A stretch of 64,000 nucleotides of DNA from Rhodospirillaceae bacterium (GTDB taxonomy: Bacteria; Pseudomonadota; Alphaproteobacteria; GCA-2731375), in contig JABJKS010000057.1 in NCBI GenBank assembly GCA_018660265.1, positions 1-64,000 on the forward strand, read 5' to 3'. The notes under the pieces are model-generated. The model did no database searches and was not told the DNA's origin. It was given only the letters and a program-made list of their open reading frames with translations. The position numbers and the translations under genes are program-made. Every line of letters starts with the position of its first letter. Positions within the stretch are counted from its first letter, which is position 1. Positions 46,282 to 55,276 of the stretch are shown one piece after another.

Positions 46282-49224
46282 ATGAACAGTCTCAATCTGA
46301 CCTACCAATCAGCTTTGGCCCAACATCAGGCAGGCGACGTTGCCCAGGCGGAAGGGCTATACAATGAAGTATTGGCCAATGACCCGGGCCATATGGATGC
46401 AATTTTCAACCTTGCCGTCCTGTTAGCGAGCCAAAACCGCACCAATGAAGCCATACCCTTATATGAGCTGGTGCTGGAGGTTCTGCCCGATGATCCCGAT
46501 ACCTTGTCGAATATGGGCAACGCCTACACCAACACGGGACAATTGGAACAGGCGATGGATTGCTATCAACGCGCCATTGAAGGCAATCCGCTGTTATCTG
46601 CGGCGCATATCAATCTGGGTAATCTGTTCTTCCAACAAGGCCATACGGACCAGGCCATAGAGCGCTACCACGAAGCTATCAGCATAGATCCGTCCGCTGC
46701 CAACGCCCACAACAACCTAGGCACCATTCTTTTGGCCGCCGGCCGGCGTGATGAAGCCAAGGCATCCTATCAAGCCGCCTTGAAATACGATGCCGACAAT
46801 CCAGAGACCCTTAAAAACTATGGCAATATTCTATTGTCGTTTGGGGAAATCGAAGATGCGGCAGATATTATGCGCCAGGTCGTCGCAATTGCACCCAATT
46901 GGGCCCCGGCCCAGGCCGACCTAGGCTTGACGTTGATGCGGTTGGACGATTTTGTGCCCGCACGGGAGGCCTTGGAACGCGCCGTCGCGCTGGAACCTAC
47001 GTTTATTGAGGCCTGGAATTGCCTTGGCAATTTGTTGCATCTGATGGAATTGCATGATGATTGCGAACAAACTCTGCGCCAAGCGTTGCAGGTCGAACCA
47101 AATAATCCTGTCACTGCATTTCATCTCGGTACGCTTTATTTCGGTCAAACAAGGTTTGAGGAAGCTCTGACGCAATTTGCGCGCGCCTGTGAATTTCAAC
47201 CTGATTCAGCGGATTATCGAAATAGCTACGGCAATACCCTGCTTTCCCTACAAAGGCAGGCAGAGGCAATTGAGCAATATGCCTTGGCAATTGAGCTAAT
47301 GCCGGAATTTGGAGAAGCCCACAATAACATGGGCAATTGCCTGGCGGCGCTGGACCGGCGGGATGAAGCGGTCGAAAGTTATCGTCGATCCCTCGAAATC
47401 AATCCGGACCAGGCCCTTGTCGCCTGCAATTTGGGCAATACCCTGCGGCACATAAATAGATTGGCGGAGTCTATTGAGGCGTTCGAACACGCCCTTAAAG
47501 CAGATCCAAATTTATATAATGTTTATAACGGAATAGGACTTAATCTTCAGATTCTAAATCGGCATGGCGAAGCCGTTGAAACCTTCAAGAAGGGACTGGA
47601 GATTTTTCCCGAATACCCAGAAGGCCTCAATAACCTGGCAATATCCCAGTCTGCGGTTGGCGATATCGACGGTGCCATAAAAACTTACGGCAAATTGCTG
47701 GAGATAAGTCCGGACCTGGCGGAAGGTTATTTCAATCTGGCCAGCCTGTTGCAAAGCATAAACCGGTGGGACGAGTCGATAATGGCCTTCATGCAGGCCT
47801 TAAGGGTGCGTCCGGAGTATAGTGTCATCTATCCCTATCTGGCCCATTCCCTGATGCAGCAGTGCAGTTGGTCCAACCTGCATTCCGTTGTTGAAAAAAT
47901 TCGCACCAATACAGAGCATGAATTGGCCATCGGGAATCCTGTCGCGGTGTCTGCATTTGCGCTGCAAAGCTTGCCGGGTGAGTTTTCCATGGCCCTACGA
48001 CTATCCGTCGCGAAGCAGATTTCAGAGCGAAACGCCAACTATGTCGCCGATCTGCATAAGAAATTGAATTTCAATTTTAATCGTGGTCGACAGCGCAAAC
48101 GTATCCGCGTCGGCTATGTTTCACCGGACTTCCGCTTTCACAGCGTATCTGTCGCCTTCAAAGGCATTCTGGATAATCACGACACTGATCGCATCGAAGC
48201 CTACGGTTATGCGGCACATTCGGCCGAAGATGACCATATGACGAACGCCTTGCGTGAGCGTTTTCATGGTTATCGTCAAATGAACGGCCAGCCATTCGAA
48301 GTTTCCGCGCAACAGATTTATGATGATGGCATTGATATTTTGGTCGATCTAGCCGGCCATACCAAAGGCGGGCAATTGTCACTGCTGGCCTTAAAACCGG
48401 CACCAATTCAGGCCCATTATCTCGGGTATTCGGCCACAATTGGGGCTAGTTATCTGGATTATCTTATTACCGACCATCACCAGGTCCCTGAAGAGCAGCG
48501 GCAGTATTTTTCCGAGAATCTGGTCTATTTACCGGACACGTTCATGGCAACCCAGCGGGCCCCCGTCGCCATCGACGCTTTTACGCGGGCCCAATGTGGA
48601 CTGCCCGAAGATGCCTTTGTCTTTGCCAATTTCAACACCCACTACAAGATAGAACCGAGGATGTTCGCCATCTGGATGCGATTGTTGCGTAAGATACCAA
48701 AGGCGGTTTTGTGGCTGGTCCGGGGCACCAATTCCAGCGCGGATAACCTGCGACGTGAAGCATCAGCCCGTGGTGTCGCACCGGAACGGTTGATTTTCGC
48801 TGATAAAGTCCTGCACCCGGTCCACCTGGCCCGGCTGGCCAATGCAGATCTGGCCCTCGACAATTATTACCATGGCGGCGGGGTCACGACAGTGGACTGT
48901 CTTTGGATGGGCTTACCCGTACTCACCCTGGCAGGACCCACACCGCAATCGCGCAACGGGGCAACGCTGCTTTCCGCGATCGGGCGGGAGGATATGATCC
49001 AACATCGGATTGAAGATTATGAAGCCATGGCCTTCGATCTCGCGGAAAATCCAACAAAACTGGCAAATATCAAGGCAGAAATGACGGCGAAACGGGATCA
49101 GTACCCATTGTTCAATTCGAAACGCCTGACCCAGCATTTGGAATCGGGTTATGAAATGATGTGGGAGACGTATCAAAAAGGTGAGCAGCCGCGAATGATA
49201 GATATCCCACATCTACCGGATTAG
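46282..49224 (+). CDS. TPR-repeat O-linked N-acetylglucosamine transferase-like glycosyltransferase
   Basis: 980 aa. Residues 1-~530 hold about a dozen TPR units (e.g. PDTLSNMGNAYTNTGQLEQA, NAHNNLGTILLAAGRRDEAK). The C-terminal half (from ~600) is a GT41/SPINDLY-type domain: RIRVGYVSPDFRFHSVS, DLAGHTKGGQLSLLALKPAP, GYSATIGASYLDYLITDHH and YHGGGVTTVDCLWMGLPVL. It is divergent from flagellin, as flagellin-modifying TPR glycosyltransferases such as FlmG of Caulobacter are encoded near flagellar genes. Sugar and acceptor are inferred, not shown. Confidence 0.88.
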   Translation: MNSLNLTYQSALAQHQAGDVAQAEGLYNEVLANDPGHMDAIFNLAVLLASQNRTNEAIPLYELVLEVLPDDPDTLSNMGNAYTNTGQLEQAMDCYQRAIEGNPLLSAAHINLGNLFFQQGHTDQAIERYHEAISIDPSAANAHNNLGTILLAAGRRDEAKASYQAALKYDADNPETLKNYGNILLSFGEIEDAADIMRQVVAIAPNWAPAQADLGLTLMRLDDFVPAREALERAVALEPTFIEAWNCLGNLLHLMELHDDCEQTLRQALQVEPNNPVTAFHLGTLYFGQTRFEEALTQFARACEFQPDSADYRNSYGNTLLSLQRQAEAIEQYALAIELMPEFGEAHNNMGNCLAALDRRDEAVESYRRSLEINPDQALVACNLGNTLRHINRLAESIEAFEHALKADPNLYNVYNGIGLNLQILNRHGEAVETFKKGLEIFPEYPEGLNNLAISQSAVGDIDGAIKTYGKLLEISPDLAEGYFNLASLLQSINRWDESIMAFMQALRVRPEYSVIYPYLAHSLMQQCSWSNLHSVVEKIRTNTEHELAIGNPVAVSAFALQSLPGEFSMALRLSVAKQISERNANYVADLHKKLNFNFNRGRQRKRIRVGYVSPDFRFHSVSVAFKGILDNHDTDRIEAYGYAAHSAEDDHMTNALRERFHGYRQMNGQPFEVSAQQIYDDGIDILVDLAGHTKGGQLSLLALKPAPIQAHYLGYSATIGASYLDYLITDHHQVPEEQRQYFSENLVYLPDTFMATQRAPVAIDAFTRAQCGLPEDAFVFANFNTHYKIEPRMFAIWMRLLRKIPKAVLWLVRGTNSSADNLRREASARGVAPERLIFADKVLHPVHLARLANADLALDNYYHGGGVTTVDCLWMGLPVLTLAGPTPQSRNGATLLSAIGREDMIQHRIEDYEAMAFDLAENPTKLANIKAEMTAKRDQYPLFNSKRLTQHLESGYEMMWETYQKGEQPRMIDIPHLPD

Positions 49225-49254
49225 CCACGATATTCAGCAATGTATGACATCATA

Positions 49255-49288
49255 AAAAGGGCGCATCCCATTGAGGATACGCCCTTTT
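49255..49288. terminator. Bidirectional terminator
   Basis: aaaagggcg-c-atcc / ggat-a-cgccctttt around cattga, followed by attgtttgtt; A and T tracts on both sides let it serve both the OGT-like gene and the convergent ParA-partner gene. Confidence 0.9.
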
Positions 49289-49315
49289 ATTGTTTGTTAG
49301 GTTTCTGGAACCGTA

Positions 49316-49981
49316 TCAGCGGGTTCCCTCGTCTTTTCCACCAGGGTCCAGGAAATCAAGGTATTTGTTCATAGCCGTGAACAATAGATCCTGACAACTT
49401 CGTCCCGTATTAGCGCTGGCCAAGCGCAGGCGATGATGGCTATCGGGTGCCAACCGCAGGGTTAGGGCGCGACGCTTTGGCTTACAGCCCGCATCTGATA
49501 TTTCATCCAAACCGAACTCCTGGCCCAATGTCGGTTCCAGGTGAGCAGGTTGCAGGTGTGCAGGTTGCAGGTGCGCCGGCGAACTGGCGCTCAGCCGCTC
49601 TGGCAATGGCGGTTCAGTTTTGCTGGACGGTACCCTTGGCTGGCTGTAGCGGCGGCTAAAATCGCCCTCAGACTCAGACTCCGTAGGTAGCGATGTCCAA
49701 TCGGCGACAGTGTCCAAAAGCGACCTGATCGGCGGTGGCGCAGGATTAGCCCGGACAGTCGGTGCCATAGGTGCCGCCGGCGGTACCATTGGGGTCCCGG
49801 CAGTCCGCGGCGCGGATTGTACTGAACCTGCTACCGGTGCTGAAGCGGCCGGTACCGAAGCTATAGGTGCCGCGGCCATTGGCGTAAGGGTTTTCACGAC
49901 CTTGCCACCACTAAATTCATCCATCGGCGCACGACGTTCCAGCATACCCGCGTGCAGCGACGCAAAATTCGCGTTGTTCAT
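49316..49981 (-). CDS. Putative ParA partner protein, RHH-like C-terminus
   Basis: 221 aa of unknown family. The middle is Pro/Ala-rich low complexity with a tandem PAHLQPAHLQPAHLEP repeat; the C-terminal ~45 residues (RRALTLRLAPDSHHRLRLAS) resemble a ribbon-helix-helix DNA-binding domain. The short basic N-terminal piece HAGMLERRAP may stimulate the ParA ATPase, as such peptides do in ParB/TlpT-like partners. Encoded 20 bp after the ParA gene. Confidence 0.6.
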   Translation of the reverse strand: MNNANFASLHAGMLERRAPMDEFSGGKVVKTLTPMAAAPIASVPAASAPVAGSVQSAPRTAGTPMVPPAAPMAPTVRANPAPPPIRSLLDTVADWTSLPTESESEGDFSRRYSQPRVPSSKTEPPLPERLSASSPAHLQPAHLQPAHLEPTLGQEFGLDEISDAGCKPKRRALTLRLAPDSHHRLRLASANTGRSCQDLLFTAMNKYLDFLDPGGKDEGTR

Positions 49982-50001
49982 TGTGTCTCCTCCCCTAACG
50001 C

Positions 50002-50814
50002 CTAACCGGCATCCGAGGCAAATCGGCGACCAAAGGTAGCACCTTGAGGACGCAATCCGTTACCAGCGGGGACAGCCTGTGGCTGGGCTTGCAGACCTTC
50101 CGGGGTTGGCGGTGCCGGTTGATTGCGTGATCCGAACGAGGCATTTGCATCGCCGATCTGTTGCGCAGTCTCGTAGGGCATGGGGACCTGATTGATCCGG
50201 CCCATACGGCTCTCGATATAGTCCCAAAGGGTGATAATCTCGTTTGCGGATTTACCATCCGGACCCGTCTCCATCACCGTACGGCCATCAATCATAGAGG
50301 CCGCAAAATCAACCCGATGATGCAATGTTGCCGGGGCGACTGTGCCGTGCTGCGACAGTGCGACAGCGGCTTCAGACGTGATCCGGGCCCGCCGGGTGGC
50401 GCTATTCACCACAAAAATCATATGTTTTTGCCATTGCTCCACAATATCGACCGTCGCACCAACGGCGCGCAGATCATGCGGGCTGGGACGACACGGAATA
50501 ACCACCAGATCAGCATGCCGGACAACTTCCGAAATGGCTTCTGTGACAGCGGGCTGTGTGTCGATGATTGCCAGACGATGGCCTTGATTACGCAGACGCT
50601 CAAGGTCTTCGGGCAAGTCATCGGCGTTGGAGCGGATGAGAGCCGGCATGGCTTCTTCCCGCATCTTCCACCAACTGTGTAAGCTGCCTTGGGGGTCAGT
50701 ATCGACCATCGCGACGGAGCCAAAACCAGCTAAACCGGCCTGTACCGCCATATGTGCTGCCAGGGTCGTCTTGCCCGAGCCACCTTTTTGAGACGCGAAA
50801 ACTATAGTTTGCAT
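50002..50814 (-). CDS. ParA-family ATPase (orphan)
   Basis: 270 aa. Deviant Walker A QKGGSGKTT, AMVDTDPQGSLHSWWK and IIDTQPAVTEA are ParA/MinD-type. The C-terminal ~70 residues are Pro/Gln-rich and not part of the fold. No parB box or replication gene is near, so it is probably a cargo-positioning ParA working with the protein encoded next to it rather than chromosome or plasmid partition. Confidence 0.87.
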   Translation of the reverse strand: MQTIVFASQKGGSGKTTLAAHMAVQAGLAGFGSVAMVDTDPQGSLHSWWKMREEAMPALIRSNADDLPEDLERLRNQGHRLAIIDTQPAVTEAISEVVRHADLVVIPCRPSPHDLRAVGATVDIVEQWQKHMIFVVNSATRRARITSEAAVALSQHGTVAPATLHHRVDFAASMIDGRTVMETGPDGKSANEIITLWDYIESRMGRINQVPMPYETAQQIGDANASFGSRNQPAPPTPEGLQAQPQAVPAGNGLRPQGATFGRRFASDAG

Positions 50815-51051
50815 ATTACTTCCCTCAACAAATCCCTCTCGCCCTCCCCCAATGCAACTTGGTGCGCAATCTGGGGCGCTACGGATTAATTTTGTACCGC
50901 GGCAATTTTATGCCAGTGACAAACGTCACCCATTTGTCATTTATTTCGTTACCAAAATCTAACCTTTGGCAACCCGACAAAAGGGCGGCGATACAATTCA
51001 ATTATGGCCAGATTTGTCTTAAGAAAAGATGTATCTCATTTAGATAATGTA
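50815..51051. other. Intergenic region between ParA and sulfotransferase genes
   Basis: AT-rich 237 bp; no gene supported. The short plus-strand frame at 50859 lacks family features. It should hold the ParA promoter. Confidence 0.45.
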
Positions 51052-51882
51052 TTAGGGCAGATAGCCGAACCGTTCCATCTGTTCATGATGGTCAGATACC
51101 ACAGCGTCAACTTGGGCTGTGGACAGAATATCGCGCCATTGTCCGGCTTTTCCGGAGCGAAAGAATTTTTTGGAAAAGGAACTCTTTTCCCGAAAGCCCG
51201 AACGCGCTTCTTGAGACCGCAATACTTTGAAGGAAGAAAAACGGATTGCCTTGTCCAATCGTTCCCTGCCGGGATTGACACCAAGAAAATCTGCCATGCG
51301 CTTAAACGTCTGCCTGGGTTTTTCGCTCATATCCTCGTATCTGACATGCATCAGACTTTCGTTCTCGGTCTGAGTCCATGATGCGACATGCTGGGACCAT
51401 GTGCCATAGAACTCATAGGCATTAATTTCGCTATTGATTGTCCCGGCAGACGGGTTTCCAAGCATTTCAATGGCACCATCAAGACTATAGCCAAAGTGAT
51501 CGGCCACAGACGCCACCATATCAAGGGGATTTCGAACAACGTAAATGGCACCAACAGTGTATTCCATGGTGACGAGGGGAATACCAAAAGATTCTCCCAA
51601 TTGATTGTGGGTTTTAGCAAAAACAGAATCGGGATGAGCGTTCGTAAAAGCCTTATGTACAAGTGTCCGCAGAGGAGCGAGTTCTTCGGGCGTCATATCG
51701 ATTAGCTTTCGCCCGTTCGATACGTGCTCGTACCAATTTCCCGCAGAATCGCCGAGACAAAATTGATCCAACTCATTGATATTCGCAGGTTGGTCGGGAT
51801 TTCGCAGTAGATTATGCAAAAAGGCCCGCAACCAGGTATTTCCAGATTTTGGATAAGACGCCAGCCAGATTATTCCGCCCAT
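51052..51882 (-). CDS. Sulfotransferase-domain protein
   Basis: 276 aa. IIWLASYPKSGNTWLRAFLH is the PAPS 5'-phosphosulfate loop and IYVVRNPLDMVASVADHFGY the 3'-phosphate binding motif. It moves sulfate from PAPS to a hydroxyl or amine, perhaps on a surface glycan or glycolipid. Base composition and codon use look a little AT-richer than the neighbours. The gene is 13 bp from zur but on a functional break, so the pair is probably not related. Confidence 0.87.
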   Translation of the reverse strand: MGGIIWLASYPKSGNTWLRAFLHNLLRNPDQPANINELDQFCLGDSAGNWYEHVSNGRKLIDMTPEELAPLRTLVHKAFTNAHPDSVFAKTHNQLGESFGIPLVTMEYTVGAIYVVRNPLDMVASVADHFGYSLDGAIEMLGNPSAGTINSEINAYEFYGTWSQHVASWTQTENESLMHVRYEDMSEKPRQTFKRMADFLGVNPGRERLDKAIRFSSFKVLRSQEARSGFREKSSFSKKFFRSGKAGQWRDILSTAQVDAVVSDHHEQMERFGYLP

Positions 51883-51895
51883 ATCACGCTCCGGT

Positions 51896-52411
51896 CTAGC
51901 CCTGACATTCGGCGCAAAGGCCGCTGATTTCTACCGTTTCATCGGCAATGGTAAAGCCGGCCCGCCCCGCCAAGCCATTAATAGCGCCATCAAGTTGACC
52001 ATCCCGCATCTCAACCGCCAGGCCGCATTCCTGACAGATTAGAAAGTGCGCCGCATGGTGATGTTCCTCATCGTGAGAGCCCGGATGGCCACAGCCAATG
52101 AATGCCTGCAGGCTGTCGAGGCGATGTACCAGTCCCTGGTCACAGAGAAATTCCAGCGCCCGATAAATAGTCGGTGGCGCCACCCGTCCCCGCTCATCCT
52201 GCAGCAGAGCCAACAGGTCATAAGCACCGACGGGGCGGTGGCCGCGCCAAACCAACTCCAGGACCTGGCGGCGCAAGGGCGTTAGGCGTTCGCCACGGCG
52301 CGCGCACGTTGCTTCTGCCCCATCAAGGGCAGAGACAATACAGCTTGAATGATCATGTCCAGGTGCCGCGAAAGGGTTTTCAATTCGTTGATAATCCGCA
52401 TTCTTCGCCAT
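51896..52411 (-). CDS. zur: Zinc uptake regulator Zur (Fur family)
   Basis: 171 aa. Winged helix (RLTPLRRQVLELVWRGHRPV, PPTIYRALEFLCDQGLVHRL), then the His-rich HPGSHDEEHHHAAHF and two C-x-x-C pairs (ICQEC, CAEC) for structural zinc. Start at ATG 52411 overlaps the znuB stop (ATGA). As last gene of znuC-znuB-zur it would autoregulate the operon. Confidence 0.93.
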   Translation of the reverse strand: MAKNADYQRIENPFAAPGHDHSSCIVSALDGAEATCARRGERLTPLRRQVLELVWRGHRPVGAYDLLALLQDERGRVAPPTIYRALEFLCDQGLVHRLDSLQAFIGCGHPGSHDEEHHHAAHFLICQECGLAVEMRDGQLDGAINGLAGRAGFTIADETVEISGLCAECQG

Positions 52412-53229
52412 CACCCCACCTCCCCGCGCTGAACATTCCGGGCCTTCACACGGCCGGCCAGCAGCGAGAGCAAAAACAACGCCACCGCAGCCGCCACAAT
52501 TGCCGCGCCTGACGGCAGATCCCACTGATAAGACGCCGCCAAACCCATCACGACCGACAATACCCCGATGAACCCGGCCAAAATGGCCATTTTCTCCGGA
52601 CTATTGGCCAGTCGTCGGGCCGTAGCAGCCGGAATGATCAACAATGAAACGACCATCAATATACCCACTACCTTCATGCCGACAGCGATCACAACGGCCA
52701 TCAACAATGTAAAGATCAACTTCAAGCGCGGGGTGGCAACGCCTTCCACCCGGGCCAGGTCTTCGTCTATCGTGGCCGATAACAAAGATCGCCAATAAAC
52801 CACCAGCAATCCCAAAACCACGGTCATCAGGCCATATATAACAACAAGATCCCTCAGGTTTAAGGCCAGAATATCGCCAAACAGATAACTCATCAAATCA
52901 ACCCGCAACCCTTCCATGAGGGCCAGGGCTAATAATCCCAGGGCCAACGAGCCATGGGCCAGAATGCCCAACAAGGTATCAGAGGCGACGAGGCGGCTGC
53001 GATCCAGGAGCAGAAAGCCCAAGGCCATTAACAGGCATAGAACGGCAATTCCCAAATCTGCCGGCACGCCGATAGCAAGGCCCAAGGCAACCCCCAACAG
53101 GGAGGAATGGGCCAGGGCGGCACCGAAATAGACCATGCCGCGCCATATTACGAAACAACCTAAAGGACCCGCCACACCGGCGACGCCAACACCGCCCAAA
53201 ACGGCGCGCAACATAAAATCCTCAATCAT
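52411..53229 (-). CDS. znuB: Zinc ABC transporter permease ZnuB
   Basis: 272 aa with eight or so TM segments; FVIWRGMVYFGAALAHSSLL is the ABC-3 coupling region, and VVGILMVVSLLIIPAATARR closes the family core. The longer frame starting upstream (to 53481) is the His-rich znuC tail read out of frame; MIEDFMLRAVLGG at 53229 is the true start, 8 bp inside znuC. Confidence 0.93.
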   Translation of the reverse strand: MIEDFMLRAVLGGVGVAGVAGPLGCFVIWRGMVYFGAALAHSSLLGVALGLAIGVPADLGIAVLCLLMALGFLLLDRSRLVASDTLLGILAHGSLALGLLALALMEGLRVDLMSYLFGDILALNLRDLVVIYGLMTVVLGLLVVYWRSLLSATIDEDLARVEGVATPRLKLIFTLLMAVVIAVGMKVVGILMVVSLLIIPAATARRLANSPEKMAILAGFIGVLSVVMGLAASYQWDLPSGAAIVAAAVALFLLSLLAGRVKARNVQRGEVG

Positions 53230-54118
53230 GGGAATGGCCGTCGTGATGGTGGTGGCGATGATTGTGATCATGGATATGATCGTGGTCGTGGTCGTGGTCG
53301 TGATCGTGGTCGTGGTCATGGTCATGGATTTGACCGAGCGGCACCACGCCGCCATCAGGATCATGGCTATGGTCATGATGATGGTGATAAAGCGCCAGGC
53401 GGTCTGCGACCGCTGCGCCGAACAGGGCGCGGAATTCGGGATCGCCGACGACGCTGTCGGGACGGCCCGTGCAACAGACATGATGGTTCAGGCAGATAAC
53501 CCGGTCCGTCGCCGCCATGACCACGTGCAGATCATGGGAAATCAACAAAACGCCACAATTATAACGATCGCGGATGGTCTCGATCAGCTGGTACAATTGC
53601 CCCTGCCCGGCCACATCGACGCCGGCCATGGGCTCATCCAGAACCAGAAAATCAGGCTGCCGCAATAGGGCCCGCCCCAGCATGGCCCGATGCAGTTCGC
53701 CTCCCGAAAGTGCTGCCATCTGCGCCTGTAACCGACCCGACAAGCCAACTTCGTCCAGGGTTGTCTCCAGTACAGTATCGCCAACCCGGCCCCCCAGGGT
53801 CAAAAATCGCTGTAGCGTCAAAGGCATGGCCGGGTCGATGGTGATATCTTGCGGGACATATCCATGGCGCAGTTGGCCCGCTCGCCATACACGCCCTGCC
53901 TCGGGCTGCATCAATCCCAGTAAGATGCGGGCCAGGGTCGATTTACCTGAGCCATTCAGGCCAATCAGGGTGACGATTTCACCACGGTTGACTGTCAAAT
54001 CCACGTCCGAGAGAATTTGACGTCCCTGGAATGACATCCCCACGCCCTCTGCCGCCACCAGGGTAGCCTGATCGCGAACCTGGCTAATCGGCGTGGCCGA
54101 CTGATTTTGTACATTCAT
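53222..54118 (-). CDS. znuC: Zinc ABC transporter ATP-binding protein ZnuC, His-rich tail
   Basis: 298 aa. Walker A GLNGSGKST, signature LSGGELHRAMLGRALL and Walker B FLVLDEPMAGVDV are normal. The last ~55 residues are a striking HDHDHDHD run with HHHHDH ends, unusual for the ATPase and likely a zinc buffer on the cytosolic side. The DNA of the run (gac-cac repeats) is prone to slippage. No znuA is in the window; it may lie elsewhere. Confidence 0.92.
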   Translation of the reverse strand: MNVQNQSATPISQVRDQATLVAAEGVGMSFQGRQILSDVDLTVNRGEIVTLIGLNGSGKSTLARILLGLMQPEAGRVWRAGQLRHGYVPQDITIDPAMPLTLQRFLTLGGRVGDTVLETTLDEVGLSGRLQAQMAALSGGELHRAMLGRALLRQPDFLVLDEPMAGVDVAGQGQLYQLIETIRDRYNCGVLLISHDLHVVMAATDRVICLNHHVCCTGRPDSVVGDPEFRALFGAAVADRLALYHHHHDHSHDPDGGVVPLGQIHDHDHDHDHDHDHDHDHIHDHNHRHHHHDGHSHD

Positions 54119-54159
54119 GATGTTATATTATATCATTCATGATGTTATATTATATCATT
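54116..54159. promoter_or_regulatory. Two tandem 22-bp operator repeats (putative Zur boxes)
   Basis: Two perfect consecutive copies of catgatgttatattatatcatt, the first beginning at the znuC start codon. Each is a partial dyad (atgat...atcat with a central atattatat), like Zur sites. Repression by Zur of both znuCB-zur and perhaps the divergent cytochrome gene is plausible. Confidence 0.8.
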
Positions 54160-54267
54160 TCAGAAGCAATGAACACCATCCCATTGCCGCACACTACGGG
54201 CTTGACCTTCCCGTTGGGGAAAGCCGTAGACTGTTTTTGTATCGATTAGAAATAGGTAAAGATCGCA

Positions 54268-54690
54268 ATGGCATCACAGAAGTCGGCCAAACCTGCAAAA
54301 CTTTCAACGATTGTTGTTACAGCCATCACAGTGGCGGTGGCAATCGGCATTTGGTTTACGGGCCAAAACAGCCATGCCGCCGGGATTGAGGTGAAGGTCC
54401 CTGAATTATCCGGCATAGCGCAGGCTGGACAGCGCTCATTCGCCAAAAACTGCGCTCAATGCCATGGCCCTATAGGAAACGGTACGAAGACGGGCCCGCC
54501 CCTGATCCATATTATCTATGAACCAGGTCATCATGGTGACGCTGCCTTTTATCGCGCAGTCGCGACCGGGACCCGCCAACACCATTGGAAGTTTGGCGAT
54601 ATGCCGCCCCAGCCCCATGTCAAACGGGTGGAGGTTCAGGCAATCATCAAATTTGTCCGCGAGGTCCAACGTAACAACGGCATCAATTAG
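54268..54690 (+). CDS. Membrane-anchored c-type cytochrome
   Basis: 140 aa. N-terminal TM anchor (TIVVTAITVAVAIGIWFTG), then class I cytochrome c with NCAQCHGPIG haem site and a GDMPPQP axial Met. Monohaem electron carrier in the periplasm. It is divergent from znuC across the tandem operator. Its redox partner is unknown. Confidence 0.9.
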   Translation: MASQKSAKPAKLSTIVVTAITVAVAIGIWFTGQNSHAAGIEVKVPELSGIAQAGQRSFAKNCAQCHGPIGNGTKTGPPLIHIIYEPGHHGDAAFYRAVATGTRQHHWKFGDMPPQPHVKRVEVQAIIKFVREVQRNNGIN

Positions 54691-54698
54691 AAATTAAG

Positions 54699-55040
54699 CT
54701 AATGATCTGAAAGATTCAGGATCTGCTCCCGCAGGCCCGTATCGTATTCTTTCCCTGCTACGGTCAGGACCAATCCCATCGGGTAGCTGCTTTCAATCAG
54801 TTCCTTGCGCTGCAAAGCGCGCCAAACACTTTGGTTTTGAAAGCCCGTGGCGTCGGATGCCATAACCACGCCGGCGCCAAGATGGAAGTGATTGCCATGG
54901 GCGCGAGGCAACGAAACGATCAAAGCGCTGCCGTCGTCCCGTGTTGTTGATGTTTCCGGCGACATAGCCAATTCCTGAAACAATGTCAGGGTTTTCAACT
55001 GCAACTTGTTCAGACGTAGCGGATTATGTTTTGGCGGCAT
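54699..55040 (-). CDS. Conserved hypothetical protein
   Basis: 113 aa, no known domain. KHNPLRLNKLQLKTLTLFQE and PRAHGNHFHLGAGVVMASDA look like a compact mixed fold with a His-x-His pair that might bind metal. Resembles conserved small proteins of Rhodospirillales by recollection only. Convergent with the cytochrome gene, 8 bp away. Confidence 0.65.
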   Translation of the reverse strand: MPPKHNPLRLNKLQLKTLTLFQELAMSPETSTTRDDGSALIVSLPRAHGNHFHLGAGVVMASDATGFQNQSVWRALQRKELIESSYPMGLVLTVAGKEYDTGLREQILNLSDH

Positions 55041-55276
55041 AAAAATTCACTCCTATATAGTCTGAATAGGTCGCCTTTTTGTCGGCTGCAAGGATTTGTT
55101 AATCATTGTCACCAAAAATATAACGTCAGACAATTAGACTATCACACCAAGTTTCGCTGATCGGCAAGTATGCAAGATCATAGCCAAGTGGCGCAACGGA
55201 TCGCAGAAGCACCGGCCATTTAAGAACAAGGGCCCGTGGGGGAGACCCGGCCTTTGCCTAATTTTGGGGTTACTGC

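Noticed and set aside
51004-51381. Plus-strand frame opposite the sulfotransferase gene
   Set aside because: Shadow of a gene with intact PAPS-binding motifs; no domain of its own.
53229-53481. N-terminal extension of znuB with Thr/Met/Ile repeats
   Set aside because: It is the His-Asp tail of znuC read out of frame; the ZnuB family start is at 53229.
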